From Nannochloropsis salina CCMP1776 (Eukaryota > Sar > Eustigmatophyceae > Eustigmatales > Monodopsidaceae): DNA of 64,000 nt. Location of the stretch: NCBI GenBank assembly GCA_004565275.1, contig SDOX01000010.1, positions 505,446 through 569,445 on the forward strand, written 5' to 3'. Position numbers and translations under genes: made by a program. This document shows, in pieces, positions 26,556 through 37,819 of this stretch (the stretch's first letter is position 1; the number at the start of each line of letters is the position of its first letter). The notes under the pieces were generated by a model. It was given only the letters and a program-made list of their open reading frames with translations. It did no database searches and was not told where the DNA came from.

Positions 26556-28175
26556 ATGTCATTTCTCCTTACCAGCCGTCGAAAGCCACTGCTACTCCTC
26601 GTCCTTGCTGTGCTGGCCAAAGCGACAGCATTTCAGTCCGGATCAGTTGGAAAGTACCATTTGAGAAAGCACTTGTCCACCCGAATATTCTCCTCCTCGA
26701 CCATCCATGACATGGTAGAACGCATCCAACAAGGTCAGATCAGCGTTGCGGAAGTCACCAAACAAAGTTTATTGCAAATCGAAGCGCAAGACAGAGCGAT
26801 CGGTGCCTTTTTGACACTCAGTGGGGATCAAGCCATGTCCGAAGCCCGTGCACTGGACGAAAAGCTGGCGGGCAGGGAGCCGGGCACGAGCACGATGCCG
26901 CTTTTGGGCTTACCTGTCGCAATCAAGGACAACATTTGCACTGCAGGGATACCCACTACAGCTGGTTCTAAAGTCCTGCAAGGCTATGTCCCCTCGTACG
27001 ATGCTACAGCCGTCGCTCGCCTTCGGGCCGCTGGCGCCGTGCTGGTGGGCAAGACCAACCTCGACGAGTTCGGCATGGGGTCCACCACGGAGTCCTCCGG
27101 GTATCATGTCACCCGAAATCCACGAGATCTCTCTCGGAGCCCGGGAGGGTCGTCCGGCGGCTCTGCAGCGGCCGTGGCGAGTGGCATGGTCCTGGCAGCC
27201 TTGGGCACAGACACGGGAGGATCCATTCGGCAGCCGGCGTCCTGGACGGGCACGGTGGGTTTGAAGCCCACCTACGGGCGAGTCTCTAGGCACGGATTGC
27301 TGGCGTACGGCTCCAGCACAGACGTGATAGGGCCGCTGACTGGGACTGTGATGGATTCGGCGCGACTGCTCTCCGCCCTGGCCGGCGCAGATCCCTTGCA
27401 CGATGCCACGACCAGTCTGGCGCCCGCCGCGGAGGATTACGTGAGTGCCGTGAAAGAGGCTGAGGCCCGGGGCGAGAGGCCCCTGGCGGGCACGAGGATA
27501 GGTTTGATCAGGGAGACGCTCCAGACAAGGGTGGAAGACGGCGTGTCCACTGTCGTTCAGGACGCGGTGGCGCGGTTGGAGGACCTGGGGGCGGAGATTG
27601 TGGAGGTATCGATCCCATACCTGGATGCACACTGCGCCTCCTACTACGTGAACGTGCTGTCGGAGGCGAGCGCCAACCTGGCTAGGTACGACGGGGTCCG
27701 ATACGGGCTTCGACCCCGGGATGCGGGAAGCGCCAAGACGGTGATGCTGGGAAGTCGAGGAGAGGGATTTGGTGAGGAGGTGAAGCAGAGGATCTTGCTT
27801 GGCACCTTCTCATTAAGCGCTGGGTACGCAGATGCCTACTATCTTAAGAGTCAACAGTTGCGCTCTGTCTTGTCGGAGGCCTTTAAGAGTGCTTTCGAGA
27901 CGGCGGACGTCTTAATCAGCCCAACAGCTCCTACGGTAGCATACCCCTTGGGCAAGGCTGCGGGAAGTAAAGTAGACATGTACGCCGACGATTTGTTCAC
28001 CGTTCCTGCTAGCTTGGCCGGATTACCTGCGATCAGTCTACCTGTTGGGAAAGCGCCTTCCTCTTCTGCGTCTTCCGACTTCCTGCCGGTAGGTCTACAG
28101 ATCATTGGACAAAGATTCGCAGAGGCCAGCATACTACAAGTAGCTCGCATTTTGGAGTTGGCATCCTCAGATTAA
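26556..28175 (+). CDS. gatA: Plastid glutamyl-tRNA(Gln) amidotransferase subunit A
   Basis: The frame opens upstream with GTG; the ATG at 26556 is chosen because a signal peptide starts there, giving 539 residues. The leader (LLLLVLAVLAKATA|FQSG) is a signal peptide with Phe at the cleavage point, then a basic, Ser-rich transit region, the bipartite plastid signal of stramenopiles. The amidase-signature catalytic triad is complete: Lys124 (LPVAIKDN), cis-Ser199 (SPGGSSGGS) and nucleophile Ser223 (DTGGSIRQP), with spacing identical to bacterial GatA. GatA releases ammonia from glutamine so that GatCAB can convert Glu-tRNA(Gln) to Gln-tRNA(Gln) for plastid, and possibly mitochondrial, translation. 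GatB and GatC are not in the window. Confidence 0.95.
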   Translation: MSFLLTSRRKPLLLLVLAVLAKATAFQSGSVGKYHLRKHLSTRIFSSSTIHDMVERIQQGQISVAEVTKQSLLQIEAQDRAIGAFLTLSGDQAMSEARALDEKLAGREPGTSTMPLLGLPVAIKDNICTAGIPTTAGSKVLQGYVPSYDATAVARLRAAGAVLVGKTNLDEFGMGSTTESSGYHVTRNPRDLSRSPGGSSGGSAAAVASGMVLAALGTDTGGSIRQPASWTGTVGLKPTYGRVSRHGLLAYGSSTDVIGPLTGTVMDSARLLSALAGADPLHDATTSLAPAAEDYVSAVKEAEARGERPLAGTRIGLIRETLQTRVEDGVSTVVQDAVARLEDLGAEIVEVSIPYLDAHCASYYVNVLSEASANLARYDGVRYGLRPRDAGSAKTVMLGSRGEGFGEEVKQRILLGTFSLSAGYADAYYLKSQQLRSVLSEAFKSAFETADVLISPTAPTVAYPLGKAAGSKVDMYADDLFTVPASLAGLPAISLPVGKAPSSSASSDFLPVGLQIIGQRFAEASILQVARILELASSD

Positions 28176-28706
28176 AAAAGTAAAACGGCTCGTAGCGCCA
28201 TGTCAAAATCGCAGCAATCACAGGTATTGCCCGTTGACACGGCTATGTGTGTAAAAGGAATAAAGCACATCTCTATGAAGTGCGCATGAAGCCTCTGTGT
28301 TTTTTTTATTTCTTTAAAAAAATCGCTGGGAAATAGGGGGTAACATGTATTTGTTGCACATTTGAAGCTGTCAACCTCCCGGCGTGGGAGAGAATGGCAA
28401 CAGTGCTGGTGACGACACCGGTAACACATCAAGTGCGTTTTCCGGCGAAACAAGTCGTTTTCAACAAAAGTGCACATTTAATTCAGTCACCTGCTGTCCT
28501 TCACACTCCTCGTGCAGCACAGTTACGCGTCCTTCCACACGCATTAAAGGCAGTAAGCCCTTGTCAGAGCCTGACCGCCGTGTATGCGAGGAAGCCGCTT
28601 CGGGAAGCTTAGCCAATTTTATCTGCGATAACTTGCTCTCTATCATTTGTGCCGACAAATGCACGATTGAAAGGAGGCTGTTCCACCACGCTTGTGCTGA
28701 AGTGAG
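28176..28706. other. Intergenic between GatA and the Ada1-like gene
   Basis: No gene is supported. An 8-T run lies at about 28,300 in the presumed 3' UTR of GatA. A 72-codon frame at 28394 has no recognised content. Confidence 0.45.
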
Positions 28707-31700
28707 ATGGATTTTAGCGGGGATGGAGCATTGGGGTGCCATGCACCAACATCAAGACAAACGCCGGAAGGCTATGCCTGGGAGCGGAGAGGACCTCGAT
28801 CAAGTCCGACGCGCGACCATTCATCAGGCCTGCGACGAGATTTGACGGAACTCAAAATCGCTGTCTTTGAAAAAATTTCTCGTCGTCATCAACGACGGAC
28901 CAGTGGCAACGGCGGCAGCGGAAGTGCCCGGCAAACAGGCCCACCAGTAGCCAGACTATGGGCTTTATACAGAAAGTCTCTCCGCCTTTTCCTGATAGGA
29001 GAGCTCACAAAGCCTGAACTGGACGCTGTAGTCATTTATTCGCTGGGAGATGAAAATGGTACGGGAACAGGTGGAGGGCGGGTGCGATGGAGGCGTGCCC
29101 GGGTGGTCATTTTGTTTTGTTCAGTGAGGGTGGTTGCGCGTTAAGTGATAGAAACATGACGCTGCTGTGCCAAAAGGCAGTCTCTAACTTAAACTCGAAC
29201 GATGTCCATTTCTCGTGCTACCACAGTACAGGTTCATAACGACTTGATCCGAGGCGTGGTTCAGAACGTGTCGATTCAGGAATCGGAGAGACACCCCGGC
29301 CAGGCCTCTGGGGTCCCGACCTCCCGCTTCTGTGGCATCAGCAAGGAGGTGGTGAGGAGAGAAATAGGCGGACATGGCAATTCAGTTCATGGGCGCGAGG
29401 GAAACGAGCACCGGAAACGAGCCAGGGACGTGGCGGGGGACGACCGCGTAGACCCGAGCGAGGGAGAGGACGGGGAGGACTCGGATGCGGAGCAGTCGCA
29501 GGCTTTGCTCAGAGCGTTTGAGCGGGAGCTGGGCGCTAAGGGTGCCTTGTGGGACGTCTGGGGCCCGATGCGGCAAGCCAGTCACCGTCATGCCGTCGCA
29601 GAGGCCAGGGCTTGTCGAGCGGAGATTGAATTCCGACGCGTCAAGTCTCTCATGGACCCCGCCATGGACCTTGCTCCCTCCTTGTCTTGTCCCCTTTTGT
29701 CTCCTGCCTCCTTTCCCATGCGATCTCCTGCGGCGTTCTCGGGTCTATTGGGCTCCTCCCCCTCCTCGGCGCCCTCTGCTTCGACCTCGCCCGCCTCCTC
29801 CTCCTCGCTCATTGCGAACCGCTCGCCCGCACATGAGATAACCTCACGCGCTCACGCCCCAGACCAGACACTCTTTTCCTTACAAGCGTCTTCCAGCTCC
29901 CAAAGAGCCGAGCCTTCTGTCGCGGGGGAGGCCGTGGGGTCAACGGATGGTGCGAGGAACGGGGAGGTGGCTCCAGTCCCACGAGAGGGCACGCCCGGGG
30001 CTAGGGAAGCCTCAGGCCCTGACGGCGCTTCGGTCGCGGGAGGTGGACCTTGGGAGAGGGAGAAGGATGCGGTGTGTGACTTTGCGCGGGCACCGGAGTG
30101 GACAAGGCGAACCCTCGCAGGGCCGTCCGAGAACCAACCGCCTACGGCAGCGCTAGCCGGTGCGGAGATAAGGGAGGAAACGAGCACGGAGCCAGCAATG
30201 CGAGGCACAGGCCAGGATGCTCCCCATCCAGAGGCGGGTCCATCCCCTGCCGAGCCATCTTCCCACGCCGGAGCAAGCCTGAAGTTAAGCGTGGAGGCGC
30301 CCGTGCTCGGAGGCACCATCCCACCCGTCACCTCCCCCCCGGCCCATAAGGAGGTCCCTCAGCCTCCGCCTCCACCGACGTCCCTGCCCCACGAGGGACA
30401 AGCAGGGGCTCAGGTACAAAAAACAGCCCCCTCCATCGAGCTCTCGATCCATGTGGATGCAATGGGCCCGCTAGCCGAGGGAGAAGGCCTTCAAAAGGGG
30501 GATATGCGCGGGCAGGATCCGGGAATGCCTGGAGTGCACCCACCCCAGGCGCTGGTCTTGGCCGAAGAAGGCACCGGACCGATAGAAGACTCTGCAAATG
30601 GAGAAGGGAAAGCGAGGAAGCCAGGACGTCGTTGCGAGCCCGACGTCAAACGGTCAACCGCCCTGGAGGCAATGGGGGCGCCGATATCAGGACGCGACGA
30701 GGCCTTAGTCCCCACGCCCACGGGTGCCCTCGGGGACGCTGCGTCGTCATCGAAGATCGAAGCGTCGGAAAAGCCCGAACTTACTCCAGCAGCGCCCACG
30801 CCACTGCCTGCGGTATCAGACAAGAGCTCTCTCGGCAAGTGCGCGGCAGCAGGACCCCAGAACGAGCAGCACAGTCATCAAACAACCGCCCCGACAACAG
30901 GAGCGCGTGCCGCTCTCCCTTCCTCGCGGGCCATGGCAAATAATAGAGAAATTGCAGAAGCGGTCGATTCGACGCATCTTCCCCTGATAGCGGACGCCTG
31001 CATGCCCCATCCCCTCCTGATCCATCACATACTACGGACCGCTGGGAAGCCGTCGGTCTCGACGGCGCCTTTTACGGGCACACTGGCTTGGACAGGGTGG
31101 CCTGGTGGAAGGAGAATCGGCACGGTGAAATGGGCGCGGAAAAAAGCGCAGTACACAGGTCCACTGGCGGTCTCCCTGGAGGCCATGGAGGGGCTGGAGG
31201 CCGGCGCGGAAAACTTTGTCCGGCGTCTCCTAAGCCGCAGCGTCCAGACCGCAAACCTCCGGCTCGAGGGAAGCGAAGCTGGGGAAAAGGGACTTGTGCC
31301 GCTTTCGTCGAAGCATAATGGGAGCCATGGGAATAAGGAAGCTGCCATTAATAACTCTGAGCCTCCTGGGCGGGCCCTATCGCCGGTCGTCGCCGCGCCT
31401 GGAGCCGACGGGGTGCCGGTCGGGGTGCTTGAGGAGGGAGAGGAAAAAATGGCTGCGGTAAGGATGGCGGCATCACCATCCGCATCTTCTGGATGTAGCA
31501 GAAGCGGAAAGGGAGGCATGGATCAACATGAAGAGCGGCTGGCTGGTGCTCATCCCTCGGAAACTCCAGCCGACGATGTGAAAGTAAGTCCGGAGCACGA
31601 AAACGGGGTCGTGGACGTTGCAAAGTTGGGATGGGGGAAAAAGACAGCCACTATTATCGACGCTACCACCCTTCTCCAGTCTTTACGGGTACCAAGCCAG

Positions 31701-31784
31701 GACCCTAGAGATCCGTTGGGTCGAACTTTTCCCTCTGATACAATGCTTCAAGAACTCGCTGCTTCTTCCAGTTGGTCAACGTAA
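28707..31784 (+). CDS. SAGA-complex Ada1/TADA1-like subunit
   Basis: Exons 28707..29058 and 29227..31784 give 969 residues. Donor AATG|GTACGG and acceptor CCACAG match in phase 1 and join GDEN to VQVHNDLIRGVVQNVS. The spliced N-terminus reads LTELKIAVFEKIS..., then LWALYRKSLRLFLIGELTKP and ELDAVVIYSLGDEN, matching the Ada1/HFI1 histone-fold region known from plants (LADLKAQIVKKLG...LSKVEFD...LHNQLIRSILKNA). Ada1 pairs with Taf12 inside SAGA and is needed for its integrity. About 600 residues of Pro/Ala/Ser-rich disorder follow. A conserved-looking helix (SLEAMEGLEAGAENFVRRLL) near the C-terminus resembles the second Ada1 block. Length is far above the 350-500 of most Ada1 proteins. The stop codon is two bases from the stop of the convergent gene. 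Confidence 0.72.
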
Positions 31785-31786
31785 AA

Positions 31787-32514
31787 TTAGGCGGACATGA
31801 AATCTGGAAGCGCTTGAAGGATTGCATGATTGTCCGGGCACAACATTTTGTTCATCAAAATAAATTGTAAAGTTTGCACCGAAGTATGATCTAAAGTCTG
31901 CAGCACGAAGCGTTTCTCATACTTCTTCGTTTCGAACTCCACATCGAGCATTTGGACGCTTGCACACATCTTTCCTTCATCACATAGCGTGGGAAAACTA
32001 TCCGTCCAATCCACATTTACCTTACTAGCCGCGGGTATGCATACACACATCACAAAGCTCCATAGCGGGACTCCTATACTCCGTCCACTTAACAACTTTT
32101 TCCTCCCTCTCCCGGCTCACCTTCCACCACCTGCTATACAATTACACTGTCCCATTCTCCCAATTGAATACGTTGACCCCTTATTCTTCGTCGCGTGCAG
32201 GCAACAGAGTAAACAGTTCCTTCTCCCATGGTTTTATTCGTAGAAACACCCTCTCTTGTAGGTGTTTAGTGGATCGATTTCGAATCATGTATGTACCTCA
32301 AGAAAAATATGATCGATTGAGCCTCAAGCCATTCCAACTTATCTTTGCGCTTTGCTTCTCTTACGCCACGTGTGCAAGTCGTGACCCGGACTATCCTGAT
32401 TGGCATGTCCACCACACAAACGGTATATCGCGGCGAATCTGTCGCATGTGACAGAATTTGGGACACATCTATTTCAGGAACGACAAAATGGCGCCGCCGC
32501 CGTTTTCGCGCCAT
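31787..32514 (-). CDS. Small two-exon protein of unknown function
   Basis: Proposed exons are 32514..32297 and 32024..31787 (intron 272 bp; donor CTTGAG|GTACAT, acceptor GCTAG, phase 2 on both sides), giving 151 residues. The protein begins MARKRRRRHFVVPEIDVSQI, then PRYTVCVVDMPIRIVRV and a basic helix KRKDKLEWLEAQ, and ends in VNVDWTDSFPTLCDEGK, MLDVEFETKKYEKRFVLQ and LQALPDFMSA. I do not recognise the family. The alternating hydrophobic beta-like segments are protein-like but prove little. The polypyrimidine tract before the acceptor is weak. The gene is convergent with the Ada1-like gene and divergent from the ABC1 kinase. Both exons could be chance frames. Confidence 0.38.
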
Positions 32515-32517
32515 TTT
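32485..32517. promoter_or_regulatory. 10-bp inverted repeat with an E2F-like core
   Basis: AAAATGGCGC at 32485-32494 and its perfect complement GCGCCATTTT at 32508-32517, spaced by 13 nt. The right arm overlaps TTTTCGCGCC (32503-32512), which fits the E2F consensus. It covers the presumed start codon of the small leftward gene and lies about 170 bp upstream of the ABC1-kinase start. Function is unproven. Confidence 0.45.
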
Positions 32518-32689
32518 TTCCTGGGCTGGGGCTCTTCATCTTCCTATGCTGGATCTTTCCACGCCCGGTGCTTCTCGCCCGCCCGGCCAGACCTGGCGTG
32601 GGGGGGATTTGAGTCGGGGTTCAAGAATGAATCTCTGACCCACCAATTCTTTATCTACTGATACTGTACGGACAGGAGAGGCCGGGAGG

Positions 32690-35600
32690 ATGATCGTCAG
32701 AGGACATCAATGTCGGCTCCTACCTGCGACTAAGCAGACTAGGAACTTTCCCTTTCAGCTGCTGCTACTGCTGCTGCTATGCATCGGCAAAGGGCATGGC
32801 TACACGTTTCTTCCCTTGCCAGCATCCTCCAGGGCTGCTGCTCGATCGTGGGGCAAATTACGGACTGAAATATTGGGCACTGGGCGCAAAGCGTCGGCCA
32901 TATTACCATTTCGTGACCCTGGGACTCCCAACACGCATCATGACAAGAAGCAGCCCATGATCTTGCACTCTGCGACGGCTCCATCCCCGCCCACGACTCA
33001 AGCTGCCCCTTCCGAAACGGAAGAAGGTGTAGAGATGTTCATGGACGAGCTTGGCAAGATCGACGAGGCTATGATGGTACGTACCTGGAGGTGAAGAAAG
33101 ACAGTTGCTCGTCCGATGTGTTTTTTGTTCTGAGAGGACCTTTCCTGCTCCGGGGAGATTTCGAGTGCGTCACTGAAATTGGGAGAGTCCATTTAGAGGG
33201 TAATACTGAGCGCATAAACCGAGTGAATGGCGTCAGCCTCGGATGTCAAGAAACAAGGTTTCCTTCCCTGATCGTTGCATGCGCCTGACCCTGACTGACA
33301 CCTTGGACATACAATGCACCTGGACAGGACTCCTTGGAAGACATCGAGAGCAAAGCCAAGGCTATCGACAACAACTTGCGCGCAGGCTTCGAGGAGATTG
33401 AGAAGGGTTTCAAGGGCACCATGTCCAAGGCGACCCCCCCCGCCACGGCGGTGACTTCCCCTGGGAGCTCTGACGCGGGAACGAATGGGCGCGTTGAGCC
33501 GTCGGCTCCCGGAGCCACGGAGGCAGCAGGTCTACTGGCCTCGATCTCAGCCTCCGACTCGGCCCTGTCTCCCTCGTCGCTGCCCGCCCCGGCCTCTGTG
33601 ACGGTCTCCTCGGCCATTTCCACCGGGGTGGGTTCGGGCGTGGGAAAGGAGAGCAAGACGAGGAGGAGAGCGGTCATGGCCACCACGCCGCCGCCCACTG
33701 CCCAGGTCGAAGAATGGATGGGGACAGAGACCATGTCCTCGTCCGCAGTGGACTTCCGCGCCTTGCGCACTGGGAAAATTGTCCGGCTCTGGTCCAATGG
33801 GGACCTGTCCACCTTCGAATTCAGTAAGGCCATGGCCACTCGGCTTGGGAGCAAGGTGCAGAGCGCCGTCTCCGGCGAAATAGACAGAGCGGTCTTGGCA
33901 GAGGCTCAGGTGCAGGCAATGCAGGCCAACAGTGCGGCCGAAGCCGCCACCTACATGGAAGGGGGCTGGGCCCGACGAGGGAAGGGCTCGGCGATTTTCC
34001 GGACGCTGGAAATCTGGAAGATTGCCTTTCAATTCATCTTGAAGGAGCTGAAGGTCAGAAAGATCACGGACGTGGAGGAGCAGCGCGCGGCCCGTCGAAA
34101 GGCGGCCGTTTTCGCTCGAGAGGCCCTGCTCAAGTTGGGTCCTACTTTCATCAAGTTCGGCCAACTCCTTTCCACGCGCATCGATATCTTGCCCAAGGAG
34201 TACACAGAGGAGCTCTCGTACCTGCAGGACAATGTACCGGGCTTTTCGGGCAAGATTGCAAAGCAGGTGGTGGCGGAAGAGCTGGGGATGTCCGTGGAGG
34301 AGGCCTTCGACACCTTCCAAGAGGAGCCCTTGGCAGCCGCCTCGCTGGGTCAGGTGCATCGTGCCACCTACCAAGGACAGGAGCTCGCAATCAAGATCCA
34401 GCGACAGGGGTTGCGGGAATTGTTTGACTTGGACCTGAAAAACCTGAAAGTGTTGGCCATTCTGTTGGATAAATTCGATCCCAAGAACGACGGGGCGGCG
34501 CGGGACTGGAAGAGCATCTACGAGGAGAGTGCCAAGCTCTTGTACAAGGAAATCGACTACGAAAACGAGGGGAGGAACGCCGAGCGTTTTGCTAACGATT
34601 TCAAGGACATCCCGTGGGTGAAAGTCCCGAAGATCTACTGGGAATTCACGAGCAGGCGGGTGCTGGCCATGGAGTACTGTCCTGGCATCAAGGTGTCTGA
34701 CATCGAGAAAATCGATGCGGCGGGTATCGACCGAAAGCTTCTGGCTAAGCGATCAGCGGAGTCATACCTCTTTCAGCTGTGTCGGCACGGATTCTTCCAT
34801 TGCGACCCGCACCCGTACGTCAGCGTGAGGAGGCGAAGGGATCGGTAGCTGGGTGTTGAAGTCGCGCGTGTTTGGTCATGTGTGGGAAATGTGCTGACTC
34901 TGATGCTTTCCGTCCCTCATTTGTTGTGTTTTATATGTCTTATTTTTTTTGCTCGGGCATAGCTCAATTAATTTCTCCCTGCATTTCTGTTCCCGCTTGA
35001 CCCTACAGGGGGAACGTGGCTTGTGACAACTACATGGACGGGCGCTTGATCTACTACGACTTTGGAATGATGGATGAGTTCAGACCCGACGTGAAGAAGG
35101 GCCTGGTTGATTTGATCTTTTCGGTGTACGAAGGGGACGCCAAGGCGACCTGTGACGCCATGGAGAGTGTGGGCATTCTACGTCGTGGCGCTGACCGAGT
35201 CTCGGTGGAAAAGATAGCGCGTTTTTTCCTGACAGAGTTTGGGAGCACGTTGAACACAGGAGGGAAATGGGTGAACGAATTGGACAAGGAGACGCAGAAG
35301 CAGCAGAGGGCCTCGCGACGCGCACAGCTGGGAGCTGACTTGCTCTCGCTCTCTACGGATCTCCCTTTCAAGTTTCCCCCAACCTTCACCTTTGTCTTCC
35401 GCGCCTTTACCTCCTTGGACGGGATTGGCAAGGGCCTGGACAGTAGGTACGATTTGACCCGCTTGGCCCAGCCCTTTCTCAAAGAATTGGTGGATTTGCG
35501 CGACGGCTCGGCCACCCTATCGCTCCTGAAGGGGTGGCAGAAAAAGCTTGGCTGGCGGCCGCAGGACTTGGCCGCGGTGGTTACCTCCCCACGCAAAGTG

Positions 35601-35921
35601 GCCCAGATCGAGGACACGCTACGACGGGCGGAGCAAGGTGATCTCAAGCTCCGGGTGCGGGTGCTGGAGAGTGAACGTGCTTTCAAACGCATCGACATTG
35701 TCCAATCGACCATGGTGAATGCGATTATGTCCTCCATGTTTTTGAACGCCGCGATCATGCTGTCCGCGAATGCCGTATCACCCACGCTGGTGAACCGCTT
35801 GTTCATTAAAGGGCTCTTCGGAGCCGCGACTCTCTTTGGTCTGAAAATTCCAGTGAATTATATGAAGCTGAGAAAATTCGATCAGACATCAGTGGAACTA
35901 GGGTTGGTGCAGAAGGCGTGA
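32690..35921 (+). CDS. Plastid ABC1/UbiB-family atypical kinase (ABC1K/ADCK type)
   Basis: Exons 32690..33076, 33328..34814 and 35009..35921 give 928 residues; introns are GT-AG with phases 0 and 2. The N-terminus has a hydrophobic stretch (FQLLLLLLLCIGKGHG|YTFLP) then a Ser/Arg-rich part, consistent with a bipartite plastid signal. Kinase-like motifs: the family-specific KxGQ helix (TFIKFGQLLSTR, ~residue 400), the Ala-rich loop EPLAAASLGQVHRA (~460), Lys in LAIKIQR, the catalytic HCDPHPGN, assembled exactly across intron 2, and metal-binding DFGMMDEF (~640). Hydrophobic segments near the C-terminus could anchor it. ABC1K proteins of plastids act at plastoglobules in prenylquinone metabolism and stress response; mitochondrial COQ8 supports ubiquinone synthesis. 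Plastid location is inferred from the leader. Confidence 0.92.
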
Positions 35922-36409
35922 TGACGGAGTGAAAGCTAGAAGGAGAGATGATGACAAGGAAGATTAATCAGAAGAGGAGCGAAAGGCGTTGCGGAAATAA
36001 TGATCAATGTGTGCCATTCCGTGTGTATATATACGATGGGGGCGGGATGGGACAACACGGAGACGGTGGACGCCAATGTGACACTATGAGAGCAACACAT
36101 AAAAGCAACCAGCAAGCTTGGCCGCACGCGTGGCCCTGAGGCCAAACGATAGGCAAAAATGAAGCAAGAGAGAATACAGGCTGGAACAGGGCAGAAAAAG
36201 ATAAGATTTTGGCCACAAGCTTTATAGTTGAGCGTATGTTGGGGGGGGGGGATATTAGCGAGGTTGGAGGCAAGCGCCCACGCGACAAAATTCGTAGAAG
36301 TGAAGATTTAGAGCTGCGAGTAAAAAAATTTAGATCGTACCATATGCGTGTTTCTACATCATTTCTTTTCACAGCTGCCTTTCCTCCAAGCGTTGCCTTG
36401 GAGACCGCT
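35922..36409. other. Convergent 3' region between ABC1 kinase and ALKBH1-like gene
   Basis: No gene is seen. It contains a run of G at about 36,241-36,250. Both flanking genes end here. Confidence 0.5.
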
Positions 36410-37819
36410 TCAAGGGCGCAAGCCTTCTGCCCCCTCGCAAAGCTCCCGTCTCCAGACTTGCCTCACGTTGAAATTCAGCCTGGAGGATGTCAAATAGTGC
36501 GACAACATGCGAGCCTCCGCCGCGCGACTCGCTCCGTCATCCTCCCGCAAGACTGCCGCCACCCTCGTCCATTGCCCCAAGGCGGGGTCCGGCCCGGCGC
36601 TCTCTTCCAGGATACAGGGCACTCCGTGGAAAGCCAAACGCGCTTCTCCCGCCATGACCATGCAATCGCCACTTCGGAAAACAAGCGGCACAGGCGCTAC
36701 CTTCTTGTCCTTTCCCCCCAAGAGGAAGATGCAGCCCAGACCCAGGCTGAAGGAGACGAGAGGGACGCTCGTGGCCCCCTCCGCGTCGTCGACGTGGCCC
36801 CCCATGCTACTCTCCGGAGGGTAATAGTTCACGATCCCTGCCTCCCCGCAAAAATTCATCGGTAGAGGGAACGCTTGCTCCCCCTTGCTGGCGCAGGGAC
36901 GGTGGCTTTCCGCGTGGGCAATGTCATCGAGGACCTCCCGCGCTAAATCGGTCAACGCCTGGGGCACGGAGAGACCGTCCGATGGCGGAAAAGCCGCTCT
37001 TTCAGGCAGCCCGACCTCCTCCGCTCCAACCTTTCCTTCGTGTGAATTCCTCACGCGGGAGTGCACACTGGACGGGGTGCCCTGTGCATCCCCTTCCTCG
37101 TCCCTCTTCGTGGCATGCGGCCCTCCCGTGTCCCTGACAGTCTCGCCCTCCCTCAGGCCCCCGCCCCGCCCGGTCTCCTCTTTCACGGCCTCTTTCACAG
37201 GTACTGCGTATTTCCGCGTCGTCCAAATGTAGTTTGCACCTAGGTTAGCCCACCGCAAGGCGTATAAATCTTGAAGGGCCTGTTGCAAGGCTTGAGCCGT
37301 CCTCTTCTCCTCTCCGTCCTCCTCGTCACCTCCTTCCAACCCCTCAGATTCCACCCGCCGTACTGCTGCGTCCCACAGAGCCTCTTGACCAGACTGATCC
37401 GGGCATCCCATGTCGCGCGCCGGGCAAAGGGCGAGACGGGTGTGGTTCGTGATGTTGGTGAATGGCGAGCGGGAAAATTCCGTCAGGCACCGACGTGCCC
37501 AACGCACTTGTGCCTGCCAGGTCAAGGCACCCCGTATATAGTAAAACCCAGGGCGATCACGAACGCTGTAAATTTCACGACCGCCTTTCACCGTTTCTAA
37601 AAGCAGCACACGCTGGTCCATCCGACTGCCTCGTTTTGCAAAGTCGATCGCGTGGGCGAGGTCAGGGTCCCGGCGGACGAAGCGGGTGCGACGTTTGTTA
37701 ACGGGGACGCGCTGGCGTCGATATTGTTTCTCTGCGCGCCGGTAGGCTGTGTCATCACGCTCTTCAAGGTGTGAGACTTTGTACCGATTAGCTTCTTTGG
37801 AGCAGGTTGGAGGAGGCAT
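36410..37819 (-). CDS. ALKBH1-like Fe(II)/2-oxoglutarate dioxygenase
   Basis: A single-exon frame of 469 residues from ATG 37819. LYALRWANLGANYIWTTRKY matches the ALKBH1 nucleotide-recognition segment (LRWVTLGYHYNW...KKY). The catalytic core reads GEAGIVNYYPPESSMGGHVD (with His and Asp of the HxD motif), LVSFSLGLGCIFLLGG, FRSGDCMVMAGEARLAFHGV (distal His), and a later Arg suited to 2-oxoglutarate binding. ALKBH1 removes or modifies methyl groups on tRNA (m1A, and m5C to f5C in mitochondria) and possibly DNA. The substrate here is not determined. An acidic, low-conservation insert of ~80 residues separates the recognition segment from the core. The gene is divergent from the BCDIN3D-like gene, another RNA modifier. 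Confidence 0.88.
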   Translation of the reverse strand: MPPPTCSKEANRYKVSHLEERDDTAYRRAEKQYRRQRVPVNKRRTRFVRRDPDLAHAIDFAKRGSRMDQRVLLLETVKGGREIYSVRDRPGFYYIRGALTWQAQVRWARRCLTEFSRSPFTNITNHTRLALCPARDMGCPDQSGQEALWDAAVRRVESEGLEGGDEEDGEEKRTAQALQQALQDLYALRWANLGANYIWTTRKYAVPVKEAVKEETGRGGGLREGETVRDTGGPHATKRDEEGDAQGTPSSVHSRVRNSHEGKVGAEEVGLPERAAFPPSDGLSVPQALTDLAREVLDDIAHAESHRPCASKGEQAFPLPMNFCGEAGIVNYYPPESSMGGHVDDAEGATSVPLVSFSLGLGCIFLLGGKDKKVAPVPLVFRSGDCMVMAGEARLAFHGVPCILEESAGPDPALGQWTRVAAVLREDDGASRAAEARMLSHYLTSSRLNFNVRQVWRRELCEGAEGLRP

